64,000 nucleotides of DNA from Bradyrhizobium diazoefficiens (GTDB lineage: Bacteria; Pseudomonadota; Alphaproteobacteria; Rhizobiales; Xanthobacteraceae). Within the stretch, counting starts at the first letter, position 1, and every line of letters begins with the position of its first letter. The stretch spans positions 7,064,501 to 7,128,500 of the forward strand of contig NZ_CP067101.1 in the NCBI RefSeq assembly GCF_016616425.1, in the 5' to 3' direction. A program made the position numbers and the translations under genes. This document shows, piece after piece, positions 8,298 to 16,256 of the stretch. Under the pieces are notes generated by a model. It was not told the DNA's origin, did no database searches, and saw only the letters and a list, made by a program, of their open reading frames with translations.

Positions 8298-8923
8298 GGC
8301 TCGCTCCGATCGCCGAGACGCTTCCGCAGGCTCTTCACTGCCCGGTGCACGTTCACCTTCAGCGCCGCGATCGACATCCCGCTCGCTGTCGAGGCCTCCT
8401 TCAGCGACATCTCCTTGAGCTTGAGTAATTGTACCGCCTTGCGCTGCATGGGAGGAAGCTCGCCGATCACCTTCTCGAGTTCATGTCTGTCGGATCTCTC
8501 TTCAAAGTTCGCCTGAGGCTCGGAAAAGGTTTCATGTTCGGGCATCAGCGGCGTTTCCCGGGTCCGCCTGCGCCCCTGCCGCCGGAGGCGGTCGATGAAC
8601 CGGCGGTTCGCGATCGTCACCAGCCACGGGCCGAACGGCCTGGTCGGATCGAACGTATGCCGGATCGCGTGGACGGTCAGCAGGATGTCCTGCACCGCGT
8701 CTTCAATGTCGCTCGGGTCGCGATGCCGGCGCGCCGCCAGCGAACGCAGGTACGGAGTGATCTCCCGAAGGAGGCGCTGATAGGCCGACCGGTCGCCGTC
8801 CTGGGCATGAGCCATCAGGATCGCCCAGTCGGTGTCGCGGGCGGCGGGCTCGGCGGCGGCAGGCGCGCCGTCGCCTTCGCTGCCGACGAGCCTGAGCTGC
8901 GGAGGACCGTTTCGCTCGGTCAT
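8294..8923 (-). CDS. sigF: ECF sigma factor, SigF type
   Basis: A 209-residue ECF sigma factor. Region 2 spans about 40-115 (PYLRSLAARRHRDPSDIEDA, then DPTRPFGPWLVTIANRRFID), and region 4 about 150-205 (LPPMQRKAVQLLKLKEMSLK, SIAALKVNVHRAVKSLRKRL). The N-terminal 30 residues are an Ala-rich extension. It is co-transcribed with bufferin genes and with nrsF, and the operon carries a matching promoter, so it is autoregulated by inference. Start ATG 8923 overlaps the doxX stop codon. Confidence 0.88.
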   Translation of the reverse strand: MTERNGPPQLRLVGSEGDGAPAAAEPAARDTDWAILMAHAQDGDRSAYQRLLREITPYLRSLAARRHRDPSDIEDAVQDILLTVHAIRHTFDPTRPFGPWLVTIANRRFIDRLRRQGRRRTRETPLMPEHETFSEPQANFEERSDRHELEKVIGELPPMQRKAVQLLKLKEMSLKEASTASGMSIAALKVNVHRAVKSLRKRLGDRSEP

Positions 8924-9432
8924 GGACGGCGGCCTCTGTCAGGGACTCTGCGCCGCCAAAGCGATGCGGCGAGGTGGTCGAGCGAAAGCTTGCCGGGACC
9001 GAGCGCCATGATGGCGACGGCGAGCGCCGCCCACGGCAGATGGAAGTTCGCCCATCCCTCCGGCACGACGAGTTGGATCACGCCCGTCATGACCAGGAGC
9101 GCAAGCGCGCTGAAGCGCGTCGCGAGTCCCAGGATCAGCAAGACCGGCAGTACGATCTCCGCGAGGCCGTCGAAGTACGCGAACACGGCCGGAAACGGAA
9201 AATCATACGCGTGTCCGAAGATGTGCAGCTTGAACTCGTCTTCGAAGAGGTACGACGCCGCCGGCGACAGGGACAGGAAGCCGTCCCACTTCGTCAATCC
9301 CGATCTGAAGAACGGCAGCGCCAGGGCGATGCGAAGCACCGGCGGCGCGACGACGAGGGCGACCTTCGCGAGGCGCTCGACGAGGCCGCGCACGACACCT
9401 TCGACGGTCGACATGGTCGAGAACGAACTCAT
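8920..9432 (-). CDS. DoxX family membrane protein of the bufferin operon
   Basis: A 170-residue DoxX-type protein with four helices (LRIALALPFFRSGLTKWDGF at the start, FDGLAEIVLPVLLILGLATR in the middle). DoxX proteins frequently accompany bufferin genes; their role is unclear, perhaps redox or quinone linked. The gene overlaps bufC upstream and sigF downstream by four bases each. A predicted loop (SPAASYLFEDEFKLHIFG) lies between helices 1 and 2. Confidence 0.85.
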   Translation of the reverse strand: MSSFSTMSTVEGVVRGLVERLAKVALVVAPPVLRIALALPFFRSGLTKWDGFLSLSPAASYLFEDEFKLHIFGHAYDFPFPAVFAYFDGLAEIVLPVLLILGLATRFSALALLVMTGVIQLVVPEGWANFHLPWAALAVAIMALGPGKLSLDHLAASLWRRRVPDRGRRP

Positions 9433-10217
9433 GCCCGTAGCGGCTCCTGCGCGAACCCGAGACCGACCACCGCGCCCGCCTGGATCAGATCCGACAAATT
9501 CGCCGCCAGGTCAAAGTCCGGGTCGGCGAGGAGCGCTTGTTCGAACGCGACCAGCACCGGCCTTCCGGATGCGACCGCGTGAATGAACTCCGGACTGCCG
9601 TTCGGAATCGATCGAACCTCCACGTCGGCCTCGGGCCGGACCAGGAGCGCGTTTTCGCCGCCGGCCGCCAAATCGACCGGGCCGGGAACGCCGCCCTCGA
9701 CGTTCATCTGCCAGATCGTCAGCGCCGGAAAGTGCGAGCGGACGATCCGGACTGACGGATGCAGCACCAGGGTGACGGCTGGCAGCCGGTCCGGATCGAT
9801 CTCCGCGAACGCCGAAAGGTCGATCGGCGTGGCCTCGGCAGCGTGGTAGGCCTCCGTCCATGCGCGCTCGATACGCGCCACGTCGGCCAAATACGGCAAC
9901 ATTGATGCGGGTTCGAACCGGCCGATGAAGTCCGGGAAGCCCGCGCCGTAGTCGAACAGCATCGGCGACCGGGGCAACTCGCCGACGACGTAGGCGCGGG
10001 CCAGTGCCTGGAAGAATTCCGCTCCGACGATGCGCTGCACGGCGGGATAGGCATCCATCAGTGTCTGCGTCAGACCGGCGACCACATTGTTGCGGTAGAC
10101 GGCGAAGCGCCGTGCACTCGGCGTCCCGTCGGGACCGACCAGACCTGCCGGCATGGGAAGAGCGGGATCGAGCAGCGCCGCTGCGAAAGACCGTTGCCGT
10201 TCAGCTAGCGAGCGCAT
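9429..10217 (-). CDS. bufC: DUF2063 partner protein of the bufferin MNIO enzyme (BufC-like)
   Basis: A 262-residue protein with the DUF2063 N-terminal domain ([20 protein letters not shown], then [20 protein letters not shown]) and a second domain from about 140. In bufferin systems BufC forms a complex with the MNIO enzyme BufB and helps bind the precursor. ATG 10217 is chosen because it lies in the end of bufB (17-base overlap) and gives the usual N-terminus; a longer reading frame runs further upstream within bufB but looks non-native. Confidence 0.85.
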   Translation of the reverse strand: MRSLAERQRSFAAALLDPALPMPAGLVGPDGTPSARRFAVYRNNVVAGLTQTLMDAYPAVQRIVGAEFFQALARAYVVGELPRSPMLFDYGAGFPDFIGRFEPASMLPYLADVARIERAWTEAYHAAEATPIDLSAFAEIDPDRLPAVTLVLHPSVRIVRSHFPALTIWQMNVEGGVPGPVDLAAGGENALLVRPEADVEVRSIPNGSPEFIHAVASGRPVLVAFEQALLADPDFDLAANLSDLIQAGAVVGLGFAQEPLRA

Positions 10218-11088
10218 GACGGGGCATCTCCGGACGGCGGGCGGACATGATCGCTTCGGCGCGCTTCGCTTCTGCGGCGAGCGTCGACCAGGGCGGCACT
10301 TGTGCATCCCACTCGATCAGCGTCGGCACCGGCCCTATGAGCCGCACCGCCAGTTCGTAGAGATGCCAGACGGCATCTTCGACCGGGCGATCGTGGGTAT
10401 CGATGAGTAGCGGCCTGCCGGCCTCGTCGGCCTGCCGGTCGTTCCCGGCGAGGTGGATCTCCTTCACGCGCGCGAGCGGATAGCCCTCGATGTAGGCGAC
10501 CGGATCCCACTGCTGATTGGTCGACGCCACGAAGACGTTGTTGACGTCGAGCAGCAGACCGCAGCCGCTGCGCCTGGCGACTTCGGCGATGAAGTCGGTC
10601 TCCGCATAGGTGCTCTCGGCGAACGCGACGTAGGTCGACGGATTCTCCAGAAGCATCTGACAGCCGAGGGCGGTCTGGACCTGGTCGATGTGCTCGACGA
10701 CGCGCTGGAGCGTCTCGGACGTGTAGGGTACGGGAAGCAGGTCGTTCAGGAAGCCGGTGTCATGCGTCGACCACGCCAGATGTTCGGAAAACAGGCCGGG
10801 TCTGTAGCGCTGGTAGAGCAGTCGCAGCCGCGCGATGTGATCCTCATCCAGCGGCCGGTCCGCACCGATCGAGAGCCCGACACCGTGAAGGGACAAGGGG
10901 TAGCGTTCCCGGATCGCCGAAAGATAGCGGTGCGGCGGGCCGCCCGCGCCCATGTAGTTCTCCGCATGCACTTCGAAGAAGCCGATATCGGGCGCCGTAT
11001 CGATGATCGTGCGGTAGTGCTCGGCCTTGAGGCCGACGCCGGCGCGCGACGGTATACGATCTTCTGACGATGACGGAGCAATGCGCAT
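10201..11088 (-). CDS. bufB: DUF692 MNIO enzyme that modifies the bufferin precursor (BufB-like)
   Basis: A 295-residue TIM-barrel multinuclear non-heme iron oxidase. Conserved metal-binding motifs are present: H41-[14 protein letters not shown] (67-75), [43 protein letters not shown] and a late LIEWDAQVP. In characterised bufferins this enzyme converts cysteines of the DUF2282 precursor to thiooxazole groups that bind copper. It is encoded 49 bases after the precursor gene, behind a stable hairpin, and overlaps bufC. Confidence 0.9.
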   Translation of the reverse strand: MRIAPSSSEDRIPSRAGVGLKAEHYRTIIDTAPDIGFFEVHAENYMGAGGPPHRYLSAIRERYPLSLHGVGLSIGADRPLDEDHIARLRLLYQRYRPGLFSEHLAWSTHDTGFLNDLLPVPYTSETLQRVVEHIDQVQTALGCQMLLENPSTYVAFAESTYAETDFIAEVARRSGCGLLLDVNNVFVASTNQQWDPVAYIEGYPLARVKEIHLAGNDRQADEAGRPLLIDTHDRPVEDAVWHLYELAVRLIGPVPTLIEWDAQVPPWSTLAAEAKRAEAIMSARRPEMPRHALAS

Positions 11089-11106
11089 GGCGATCTCGAA
11101 AATGGA

Positions 11107-11129
11107 GGGCGGGCCGCCGCGGCCCGCCC
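11107..11129 (-). promoter_or_regulatory. Hairpin between bufferin precursor gene and bufB
   Basis: A perfect 11-base inverted repeat (GGGCGGGCCGC / GCGGCCCGCCC) sits between the precursor stop codon and the bufB start. On the minus strand it is followed by TCCATTTTCG, a weak T tract. It probably acts as an attenuator or 3'-end stabiliser so that far more precursor than enzyme is made. Confidence 0.6.
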
Positions 11130-11137
11130 GGTTGTCG

Positions 11138-11482
11138 TCAGGCCTTCGGGGTGAGGCTTCCGGCGCCCTTCGGCGTGTTCATGGTCGTGCAGGTGCCCTT
11201 GGGCTCGAGCTTGAACGCGTTGCCCTGATAATCGACGGTGCTGGTGCCGGCGCAGGTGGTGCCGGCTCCGGCATAGCAGTCATTCTGGCCCTTCAGGGCG
11301 ACGCCGTAGCACTTCTCCATCTTGCCGCTCTTCAGCGCCTTCATGGTTTCGGCCCGTTTCTCCTTCATCATCTTTTCCATGCCGCCTTTATGCATCTGCG
11401 CGGTGGCGGACGTGGCGGCGAGCGATCCGACGGCGACGGCGAACGCGCCGGCAACCATTGCGTTGAGCGTGCGATTGGACAT
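11138..11482 (-). CDS. bufA: Bufferin precursor, DUF2282 family (BufA1-like)
   Basis: A 114-residue protein with a Sec signal peptide (residues 1-28, ...SATA). The mature part starts with a Met/Lys-rich stretch (30-57, seven Met), followed by the DUF2282 core with four cysteines: C58 (KCYGV), C69 (NDCYAG), C77 (TTCAG) and C98 (KGTCTTM). Known bufferins have the same four-Cys pattern; two central cysteines become thiooxazoles that chelate copper in the periplasm. First gene of bufABC-doxX-sigF-nrsF. The Met-rich insert looks unusual and might add Cu(I) ligands (inference). Confidence 0.88.
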   Translation of the reverse strand: MSNRTLNAMVAGAFAVAVGSLAATSATAQMHKGGMEKMMKEKRAETMKALKSGKMEKCYGVALKGQNDCYAGAGTTCAGTSTVDYQGNAFKLEPKGTCTTMNTPKGAGSLTPKA

Positions 11483-11563
11483 CTATCGTTCTCCGAGTTC
11501 GTGATGGTACTGCGAAACTCGCAATCGTCTCCTTGGGAGGGCCGATCGCCCTCCTCAATAAAG

Positions 11564-11588
11564 TTCGTCGCGCGCGCTGAAAGGTTAC
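11564..11588 (-). promoter_or_regulatory. Putative SigF promoter of the bufferin operon
   Basis: On the minus strand GTAACC, a 15-base spacer and CGAA, with the -10 element about 80 bases upstream of the precursor ATG. A short hairpin (GGAGGGC/GGCCCTCC, 11535-11554) sits in the leader. Because sigF is the fifth gene of this operon, the arrangement predicts positive autoregulation. Confidence 0.75.
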
Positions 11589-11866
11589 CTTCGTCGCGAA
11601 CTCCCTGGCCGATGTGCCGCTTTTCGTGTCTTTGCCGTGCTTGAGCTGCGCCTTCGCTGCTGAAAAAATGTCGGGGCCATGGCTCTAACTTTATACTTGA
11701 TGTTGCAGCGCACCAATCGTATGACGAGGGCTCATCGGACCCGATTTCGGGTGGCTCGGCCGGGCGCCTATCCCCCGGAAACCCACAGCAGATAACGACA
11801 TCACGATCCGTTTGAGGTCGGTCGGCACCGCCGATCGCCGCGCTGGTTCTATGGGTAGAACAACAA

Positions 11867-13348
11867 ATGAGGTTCCTTCGTACTTTCCGCCGCGAGTGGC
11901 TGACCAACATCCCTACCGAATTGCTGTCGGGCGTCCTGGTGGCCCTGGCGCTCATTCCGGAAGCGATCGGCTTTTCGATCGTCGCTGGCGTCGATCCCAA
12001 GGTTGGCCTCTACGCGTCCTTCTCGATCGCCTGCGTTACGGCCGTCGTCGGTGGAAGGCCGGCCATGATCTCGGCGGCGACCGCGTCGACGGCCGTCCTG
12101 ATGATCACGCTGGTGCGAGACCACGGCCTCCATTACCTGTTTGCCGCCACAGTCCTGATGGGCGCGATTCAGATCGCGGCCGGTGCCCTTCGATTGGGGC
12201 TGCTCATGAAGTTTGTCTCACGTTCGGTCATGACGGGCTTCGTCAACGCGCTGGCGATCCTGATATTCCTGGCGCAACTGCCGCAGTTGACCCATGTCGG
12301 CTGGGAGACATACGCCATGGTCGCCGTTGGCCTGGCCATCATTTACCTCTTTCCCTATGCCACCAAGCGCGTTCCGTCGGCATTGGTCAGCATCGTGATC
12401 CTGACCGCCTTCACAATCTGGTCGGGCATCAAACTGCGCACAGTCGGTGACATGGGCGAACTGCCCTCAAGCCTTCCATTCTTTGCCGTTCCGGCGGTGC
12501 CGTTCACTCTCGACACACTGAGGGTCATCCTGCCGTACTCGCTGACAATGGCAGCCGTCGGCTTGCTCGAATCTTTGCTCACAGCCTCGATCGTGGACGA
12601 CATGACCGATACGGCCAGCGACAAGAACCGCGAATGCGTCGGCCAGGGTGTCGCCAACTTCATCACCGGCTTTCTCGGAGCGATGGGTGGCTGTGCGATG
12701 ATCGGACAATCCGTCATCAACGTCACGGCCGGCGCTCGCACGCGGTTGTCGACGTTTTTCGCTGGCGCCTTCCTGCTGTTTTTAATCGTCGTTCTGGGTG
12801 AGTGGGTGAAGCGCATTCCGATGGCTGCGCTCGTCGCAGTAATGATTATGGTCTCGATCAGCACGTTCAACTGGTCGTCCATAACCAGCCTGCGCTCGCA
12901 TCCGTTGAGTTCCAGCGTCGTGATGCTGGCGACGGTCGTGATCGTCGTCGCCACCGGAGACCTGTCGATGGGCGTCCTCACCGGCGTCGTACTCAGCGGA
13001 GTGTTCTTCGCCGCCAAGGTTGCGCGGCTCCTGGAGGTCGAGACCGAAGCCGCCGAAGACGGAAGCGCCGTCACCTACTTCGTGACCGGCCAGGTGTTCT
13101 TCGCCTCCTCGAACAGCCTTGTCGCCGCGTTCGACTATATCGAGGTGCCGCCGCGTGTCTGCATCGACCTCACCGACGCGCACTTCTGGGACATTACGGC
13201 TATCGGCGCGCTGGACGACATCGTGCTCAAGTTTCGCCGGCATGGAGCGGAAGTCGAAGTCATCGGCCTCAATCGGGCCAGCGCAACCATGGTCGAACGA
13301 TTCGGCACTCATCACAGGCCGAATGCGCGAGCGAGAGCGGCCCATTGA
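11867..13348 (+). CDS. SulP family anion transporter with STAS domain
   Basis: A 493-residue protein. Residues 1-400 hold about 11-12 helices, with the family signature ALALIPEAIGFSIVAGVDPK near the start, then GLYASF, and a central GGCAMIGQSVINV segment. Residues about 410-485 form a C-terminal STAS domain (YFVTGQVFFASSNSLVAAFD ... LTDAHFWDITAIGALDDI). SulP proteins move sulfate, bicarbonate or other anions across the inner membrane; substrate cannot be called. The signature QSVINV with surrounding small residues is intact. No operon partner; it faces away from the bufferin operon across a 384-base gap. Confidence 0.9.
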   Translation: MRFLRTFRREWLTNIPTELLSGVLVALALIPEAIGFSIVAGVDPKVGLYASFSIACVTAVVGGRPAMISAATASTAVLMITLVRDHGLHYLFAATVLMGAIQIAAGALRLGLLMKFVSRSVMTGFVNALAILIFLAQLPQLTHVGWETYAMVAVGLAIIYLFPYATKRVPSALVSIVILTAFTIWSGIKLRTVGDMGELPSSLPFFAVPAVPFTLDTLRVILPYSLTMAAVGLLESLLTASIVDDMTDTASDKNRECVGQGVANFITGFLGAMGGCAMIGQSVINVTAGARTRLSTFFAGAFLLFLIVVLGEWVKRIPMAALVAVMIMVSISTFNWSSITSLRSHPLSSSVVMLATVVIVVATGDLSMGVLTGVVLSGVFFAAKVARLLEVETEAAEDGSAVTYFVTGQVFFASSNSLVAAFDYIEVPPRVCIDLTDAHFWDITAIGALDDIVLKFRRHGAEVEVIGLNRASATMVERFGTHHRPNARARAAH

Positions 13349-13449
13349 CGCGGTTCGAGTATAGGCGGGCGCTCCCTCGCCGCCCTATATTGCGAGCGGT
13401 ACAGAGCGTTTGTCGGACGTCTCAAGCTTGCTGAGACAATCGACGGGCT

Positions 13450-14169
13450 TCACAGACGCGTCGTCACGTTCACCAGCCATTCCGGCATGGCGTTCGTCAG
13501 CGAGGTCTCGACCACCTTGTCGAGGCCTGTGAGCACGAAAAGTCCGATTCCGAAGAACGTTGCGCCCATGAGCGGTTTCCCGATCCGGGAGACGCGCGCC
13601 ATCCAGTCCCGCCGCGCCATGATCGCCCGGCGCGAGCCGTAGGCGAGCAGGAGGATCGGTGTCGCGGCTCCGAACGCGAAAGCTGACATCGTCGCGGCAG
13701 CCCTGCCGAGATCGTGGCCCTGGGCCGCAAGACCGATAGCCGCGCCGAGCGTCGGCCCCGAACATGGCGACCAGATCACACCGAGCACGGCGCCGAGCGC
13801 GAACTGCCCCCAGAGGCCAGTGGGCTGAAGGCGGTCGAGCAGGACCTGGCCTTTGCCGGCCACGGGCGACGCCATCGAGGCCACCCTGCCCTGCAGCACG
13901 GGCACCAGGAGCACGATTCCGGCGGCCCCCAGCAGGGCTGCGATGACGAGCCGCAGCGACCCGGGGTCAATGCCGACGTTGAAACCGACGGATGCGAGCG
14001 CGATGCCCACGCCGGCGAAGGACGCCGCTAGTCCGGTGGCGAGCACGACCGGGCCCCACAGATGCCGTTCAAGCGCACCGAACAGCACGATCGGAAGGAT
14101 CGGAAGCACGCACGGCGAGAGCGTCGACAGCGCGCCGGCGGCGTAGCCCAGCGCCAGATTTGCGGACAT
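13450..14169 (-). CDS. CcdA/DsbD-type transmembrane thiol-disulfide transporter
   Basis: A 239-residue polytopic protein of the CcdA family. Its redox cysteines are C20 in LSPCVLPILP and C136 in IWSPCSGPTLG, placed in symmetric helices as in DsbD beta-domain. It passes electrons from cytoplasmic thioredoxin to periplasmic thiol proteins. Its start lies one base past the stop codon of the secreted thioredoxin gene at 14171-14551, the likely acceptor. The pair has a SigF-type promoter. Confidence 0.85.
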   Translation of the reverse strand: MSANLALGYAAGALSTLSPCVLPILPIVLFGALERHLWGPVVLATGLAASFAGVGIALASVGFNVGIDPGSLRLVIAALLGAAGIVLLVPVLQGRVASMASPVAGKGQVLLDRLQPTGLWGQFALGAVLGVIWSPCSGPTLGAAIGLAAQGHDLGRAAATMSAFAFGAATPILLLAYGSRRAIMARRDWMARVSRIGKPLMGATFFGIGLFVLTGLDKVVETSLTNAMPEWLVNVTTRL

Positions 14170-14170
14170 C

Positions 14171-14551
14171 TCAGAACGCCTTCGCCACCAGCGCGCGGAG
14201 CGGTGCCGGATCGGTCTCTCCAGTGGAGCGGGCGACTTCCTTCGATCCCTTGAACACGATCAGCGTGCTCTGGTACTGGACGCGAAACTGCTTGAGGACA
14301 TCCTTCGCGCTATCGAAATCGACATCATAGACGACCAGATCCGGATGCTCTTTCTCGATCTCCTGCACGATCGGCTTCTGCTGCCTGCAGGTCGGGCACC
14401 AGGGCGCGGTGACGTCGACGAGGATGGACTTGCCGGCGGCCTGCGAGGCCTGAAAGGCCTTGGCGTCGAAAGGCTGTCCGGCTTTCGCCAGCGAGGGCAT
14501 CGCGACGACCGCGGCGATCAGGACGGCCTTGCGAAGGAAGTTCGAGGACAT
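14171..14551 (-). CDS. Periplasmic thioredoxin-fold protein
   Basis: A 126-residue protein with a signal peptide (about 1-25, ...AKAGQ) and a thioredoxin fold. The active site is W51-C52-P-T-C55, and the cis-Pro loop appears to be replaced by QSTLIVF. ATG 14551 is preferred; an in-frame TTG 30 bases upstream would add residues that spoil the signal peptide. It is co-transcribed with the CcdA-like gene and probably receives electrons from it, keeping thiols such as bufferin cysteines or damaged proteins reduced under metal stress (inference). Confidence 0.85.
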   Translation of the reverse strand: MSSNFLRKAVLIAAVVAMPSLAKAGQPFDAKAFQASQAAGKSILVDVTAPWCPTCRQQKPIVQEIEKEHPDLVVYDVDFDSAKDVLKQFRVQYQSTLIVFKGSKEVARSTGETDPAPLRALVAKAF

Positions 14552-14583
14552 GAGCTGGGTTCCCTGAGTGCTCCACCCCAAGG

Positions 14584-14608
14584 TTCGCAGACCACGGAGA
14601 AAAGTTAC
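14584..14608 (-). promoter_or_regulatory. Putative SigF promoter of the thioredoxin-ccdA operon
   Basis: On the minus strand GTAACT, a 15-base spacer, then CGAA, with the -10 box ending 33 bases before ATG 14551. One mismatch (T for C) from the other three copies. Confidence 0.65.
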
Positions 14609-14694
14609 GCGGGCCCAAAAAAATATCAGACGTGCCCGCGGGCGCGGCGCACTCTACACTTGAGCGCGGGGCTTCCGCAGAAAGGGCAAGCACG

Positions 14695-15255
14695 ATGACG
14701 GATCTCGCCCCTCTCCTTCCGAACCAAACCGTCCCGCCGCTGCGCGTCGATCTCGCCGGCCGCGGACAATTCGATCTCGCATCCGAAAAGCCGTCCAACT
14801 TCACGCTCGTCGTTTTCTATCGCGGGCTTCATTGTCCCATCTGCAAGACGCAGCTCAAGGAGCTTGAATCCAAGCTCGACGATTTCGAAAAACGCGGGGT
14901 CGCCGTCGCGGCCGTATCGACCGACTCCAGGGAACGTGCAGAACAGACACGTGAAACGTGGGGACTGTCGCGGCTGCGCATCGGCCATGGCCTCCCGCTC
15001 GCCGCAGCCCGGCGCTGGGGACTGTACGTGTCGTCTGGGCATGGCAAGACGTCGGCGGGCGTCGATGAGCCGGCGCTATTTTCGGAGCCTGCCATCTACC
15101 TGGTGAGACCGGACGGCACCCTCTACTTCGGCAGTGTGCAGACGATGCCGTTCGCGCGGCCGCATTTCTCGGACATCCTGACGGCGATCGATTTCGTCGT
15201 GAAGAACAACTATCCTGCTCGCGGCGAGGTGGCGGACCTCCGGAAGGCGGTATAG
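14695..15255 (+). CDS. Peroxiredoxin-like AhpC/TSA family protein
   Basis: A 186-residue thioredoxin-fold protein with the motif FYRGLHCPICKTQLKEL (C47, C50) found in the CPxC-type peroxiredoxin-like family. Residues 70-125 carry the usual AVSTDSRERAEQTRETW and YLVRPDGTLYFGSVQ segments. No signal peptide, so cytoplasmic. It is divergent from the thioredoxin gene across a shared 143-base region, but I see no SigF motif in its orientation. Start ATG 14695 gives the normal N-terminus; upstream in-frame codons are GC-rich and unlikely to be translated. Confidence 0.8.
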   Translation: MTDLAPLLPNQTVPPLRVDLAGRGQFDLASEKPSNFTLVVFYRGLHCPICKTQLKELESKLDDFEKRGVAVAAVSTDSRERAEQTRETWGLSRLRIGHGLPLAAARRWGLYVSSGHGKTSAGVDEPALFSEPAIYLVRPDGTLYFGSVQTMPFARPHFSDILTAIDFVVKNNYPARGEVADLRKAV

Positions 15256-15313
15256 CGGTCGCCCGCCCCTACGTTCTGCTGAGATAAGCGATGAGGTCGT
15301 CCGCCGGTGCGGC

Positions 15314-15339
15314 GTAACCATCCCGGCCCTCCCGTCGAA
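15314..15339 (+). promoter_or_regulatory. Putative SigF promoter of the membrane protein/Cys-rich protein operon
   Basis: GTAACC (15314-15319), a 16-base spacer and CGAA (15336-15339), 48 bases before ATG 15388. Same motif as before the bufferin and VKOR operons. Confidence 0.7.
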
Positions 15340-15387
15340 CGGCTTTCGGTGACGGTCCGTCGCCGACGGACAGAAGGAGGAGATGCG

Positions 15388-15846
15388 ATGACCACGGGAA
15401 ACTGGATGAAAGGACTGATGGCGGGCTTCGTCGCCACCATCGTTCTTTCCGCCCTCATGGCGGCGAAGTCGACGATGGGTATGATGCCCGAACTCAATGC
15501 GATCAGGATGATAGCCGACATGCTGGGTGCGTCGATGGCCGTCGGCTGGGCGATGCACTTCGTGATCGGAACCGTGCTCTGGGGCACGCTGTTCGCGTGG
15601 CTGAACCCCCGCCTCCCCGGCGAGAGCCACTGGCTGAAGGGCATCGTGTTCGCCGTCGGCGCCTGGCTCGTCATGATGGTCGCGATGATGCCGATGGCCG
15701 GCGCAGGCCTTTTCGGGTCCCATCTCTGGATGATGGCGCCGGTCATGACGCTGATGCTGCACGTCGTCTTCGGCTTCGTCCTCGGCGCCGCCTATGCGCT
15801 CGAGCGTCCGGAGGATACCAGCGCGCTGCTGCGCGCGCGCAGTTGA
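15388..15846 (+). CDS. Four-helix Met-rich membrane protein (DUF6789-like)
   Basis: A 152-residue integral membrane protein with four hydrophobic helices and many Met residues (KSTMGMMPE, VMMVAMMPM, LWMMAPVMTLML). It resembles DUF6789 family proteins, of unknown function. The start ATG 15388 has a strong Shine-Dalgarno sequence (AGAAGGAGGAG). It precedes the Cys-rich small protein gene by about 20 bases, and a SigF-type promoter precedes it. The Met clusters in membrane helices recall copper-handling proteins, but this is inference. Confidence 0.7.
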   Translation: MTTGNWMKGLMAGFVATIVLSALMAAKSTMGMMPELNAIRMIADMLGASMAVGWAMHFVIGTVLWGTLFAWLNPRLPGESHWLKGIVFAVGAWLVMMVAMMPMAGAGLFGSHLWMMAPVMTLMLHVVFGFVLGAAYALERPEDTSALLRARS

Positions 15847-15863
15847 CGCGGAGGTCAGAGATC

Positions 15864-16076
15864 GTGGCGGACATGATCCTCGAATCCACGATACGGTGCC
15901 CGAACTGCGGCAGCGAATCGACCGAGCGGATGCCGACGGACGCCTGCCAATTCCTCTACGACTGCAGGCATTGCGGCGTCCGCTTGAAGCCCAGGGACGG
16001 CGACTGCTGCGTCTTCTGCTCCTACGGGACGGTTCCGTGTCCGCCGGTTCAGGAAGCAGGAGGCTGCTGTAGGTAG
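15864..16076 (+). CDS. Small cysteine-rich putative metal-binding protein
   Basis: A 67-70 residue protein (GTG 15864 or ATG 15873) with 11 cysteines: an N-terminal CPNC, DACQFLYDC, CRHCG, then GDCCVFCSYGTVPCPP and a terminal GGCC. The GDCC-x-FCSYG-x-VPCPP core is recognisable in small proteins from many proteobacteria, of undefined function. Probably zinc or copper binding. No signal peptide is evident. It is the second gene of a SigF-type unit. Confidence 0.75.
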   Translation: MADMILESTIRCPNCGSESTERMPTDACQFLYDCRHCGVRLKPRDGDCCVFCSYGTVPCPPVQEAGGCCR

Positions 16077-16256
16077 GCCCGGCCGCGCTCGCTTCAGCCG
16101 GCTGCCTTCGCGCCGATCGCCCGTCCGATGCCACGCGCCGGATCGAAGATCGCGCTCTTCGCGGGCGTGTCTTCACCGAAGGGCCGGGAACAGTAGAAAC
16201 CTTTGCCTCGACCTGTCGTTGGGCGGAAGAAAGCAGATTTTCTCGGGAGAGCATCG

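Noticed and set aside
16094..16256. Minus-strand reading with GKGFYCSRPFGEDTPAKSAI as a small gene
   Set aside because: The frame looks coherent but has no start, no ribosome site and no family match, so it is left unannotated.
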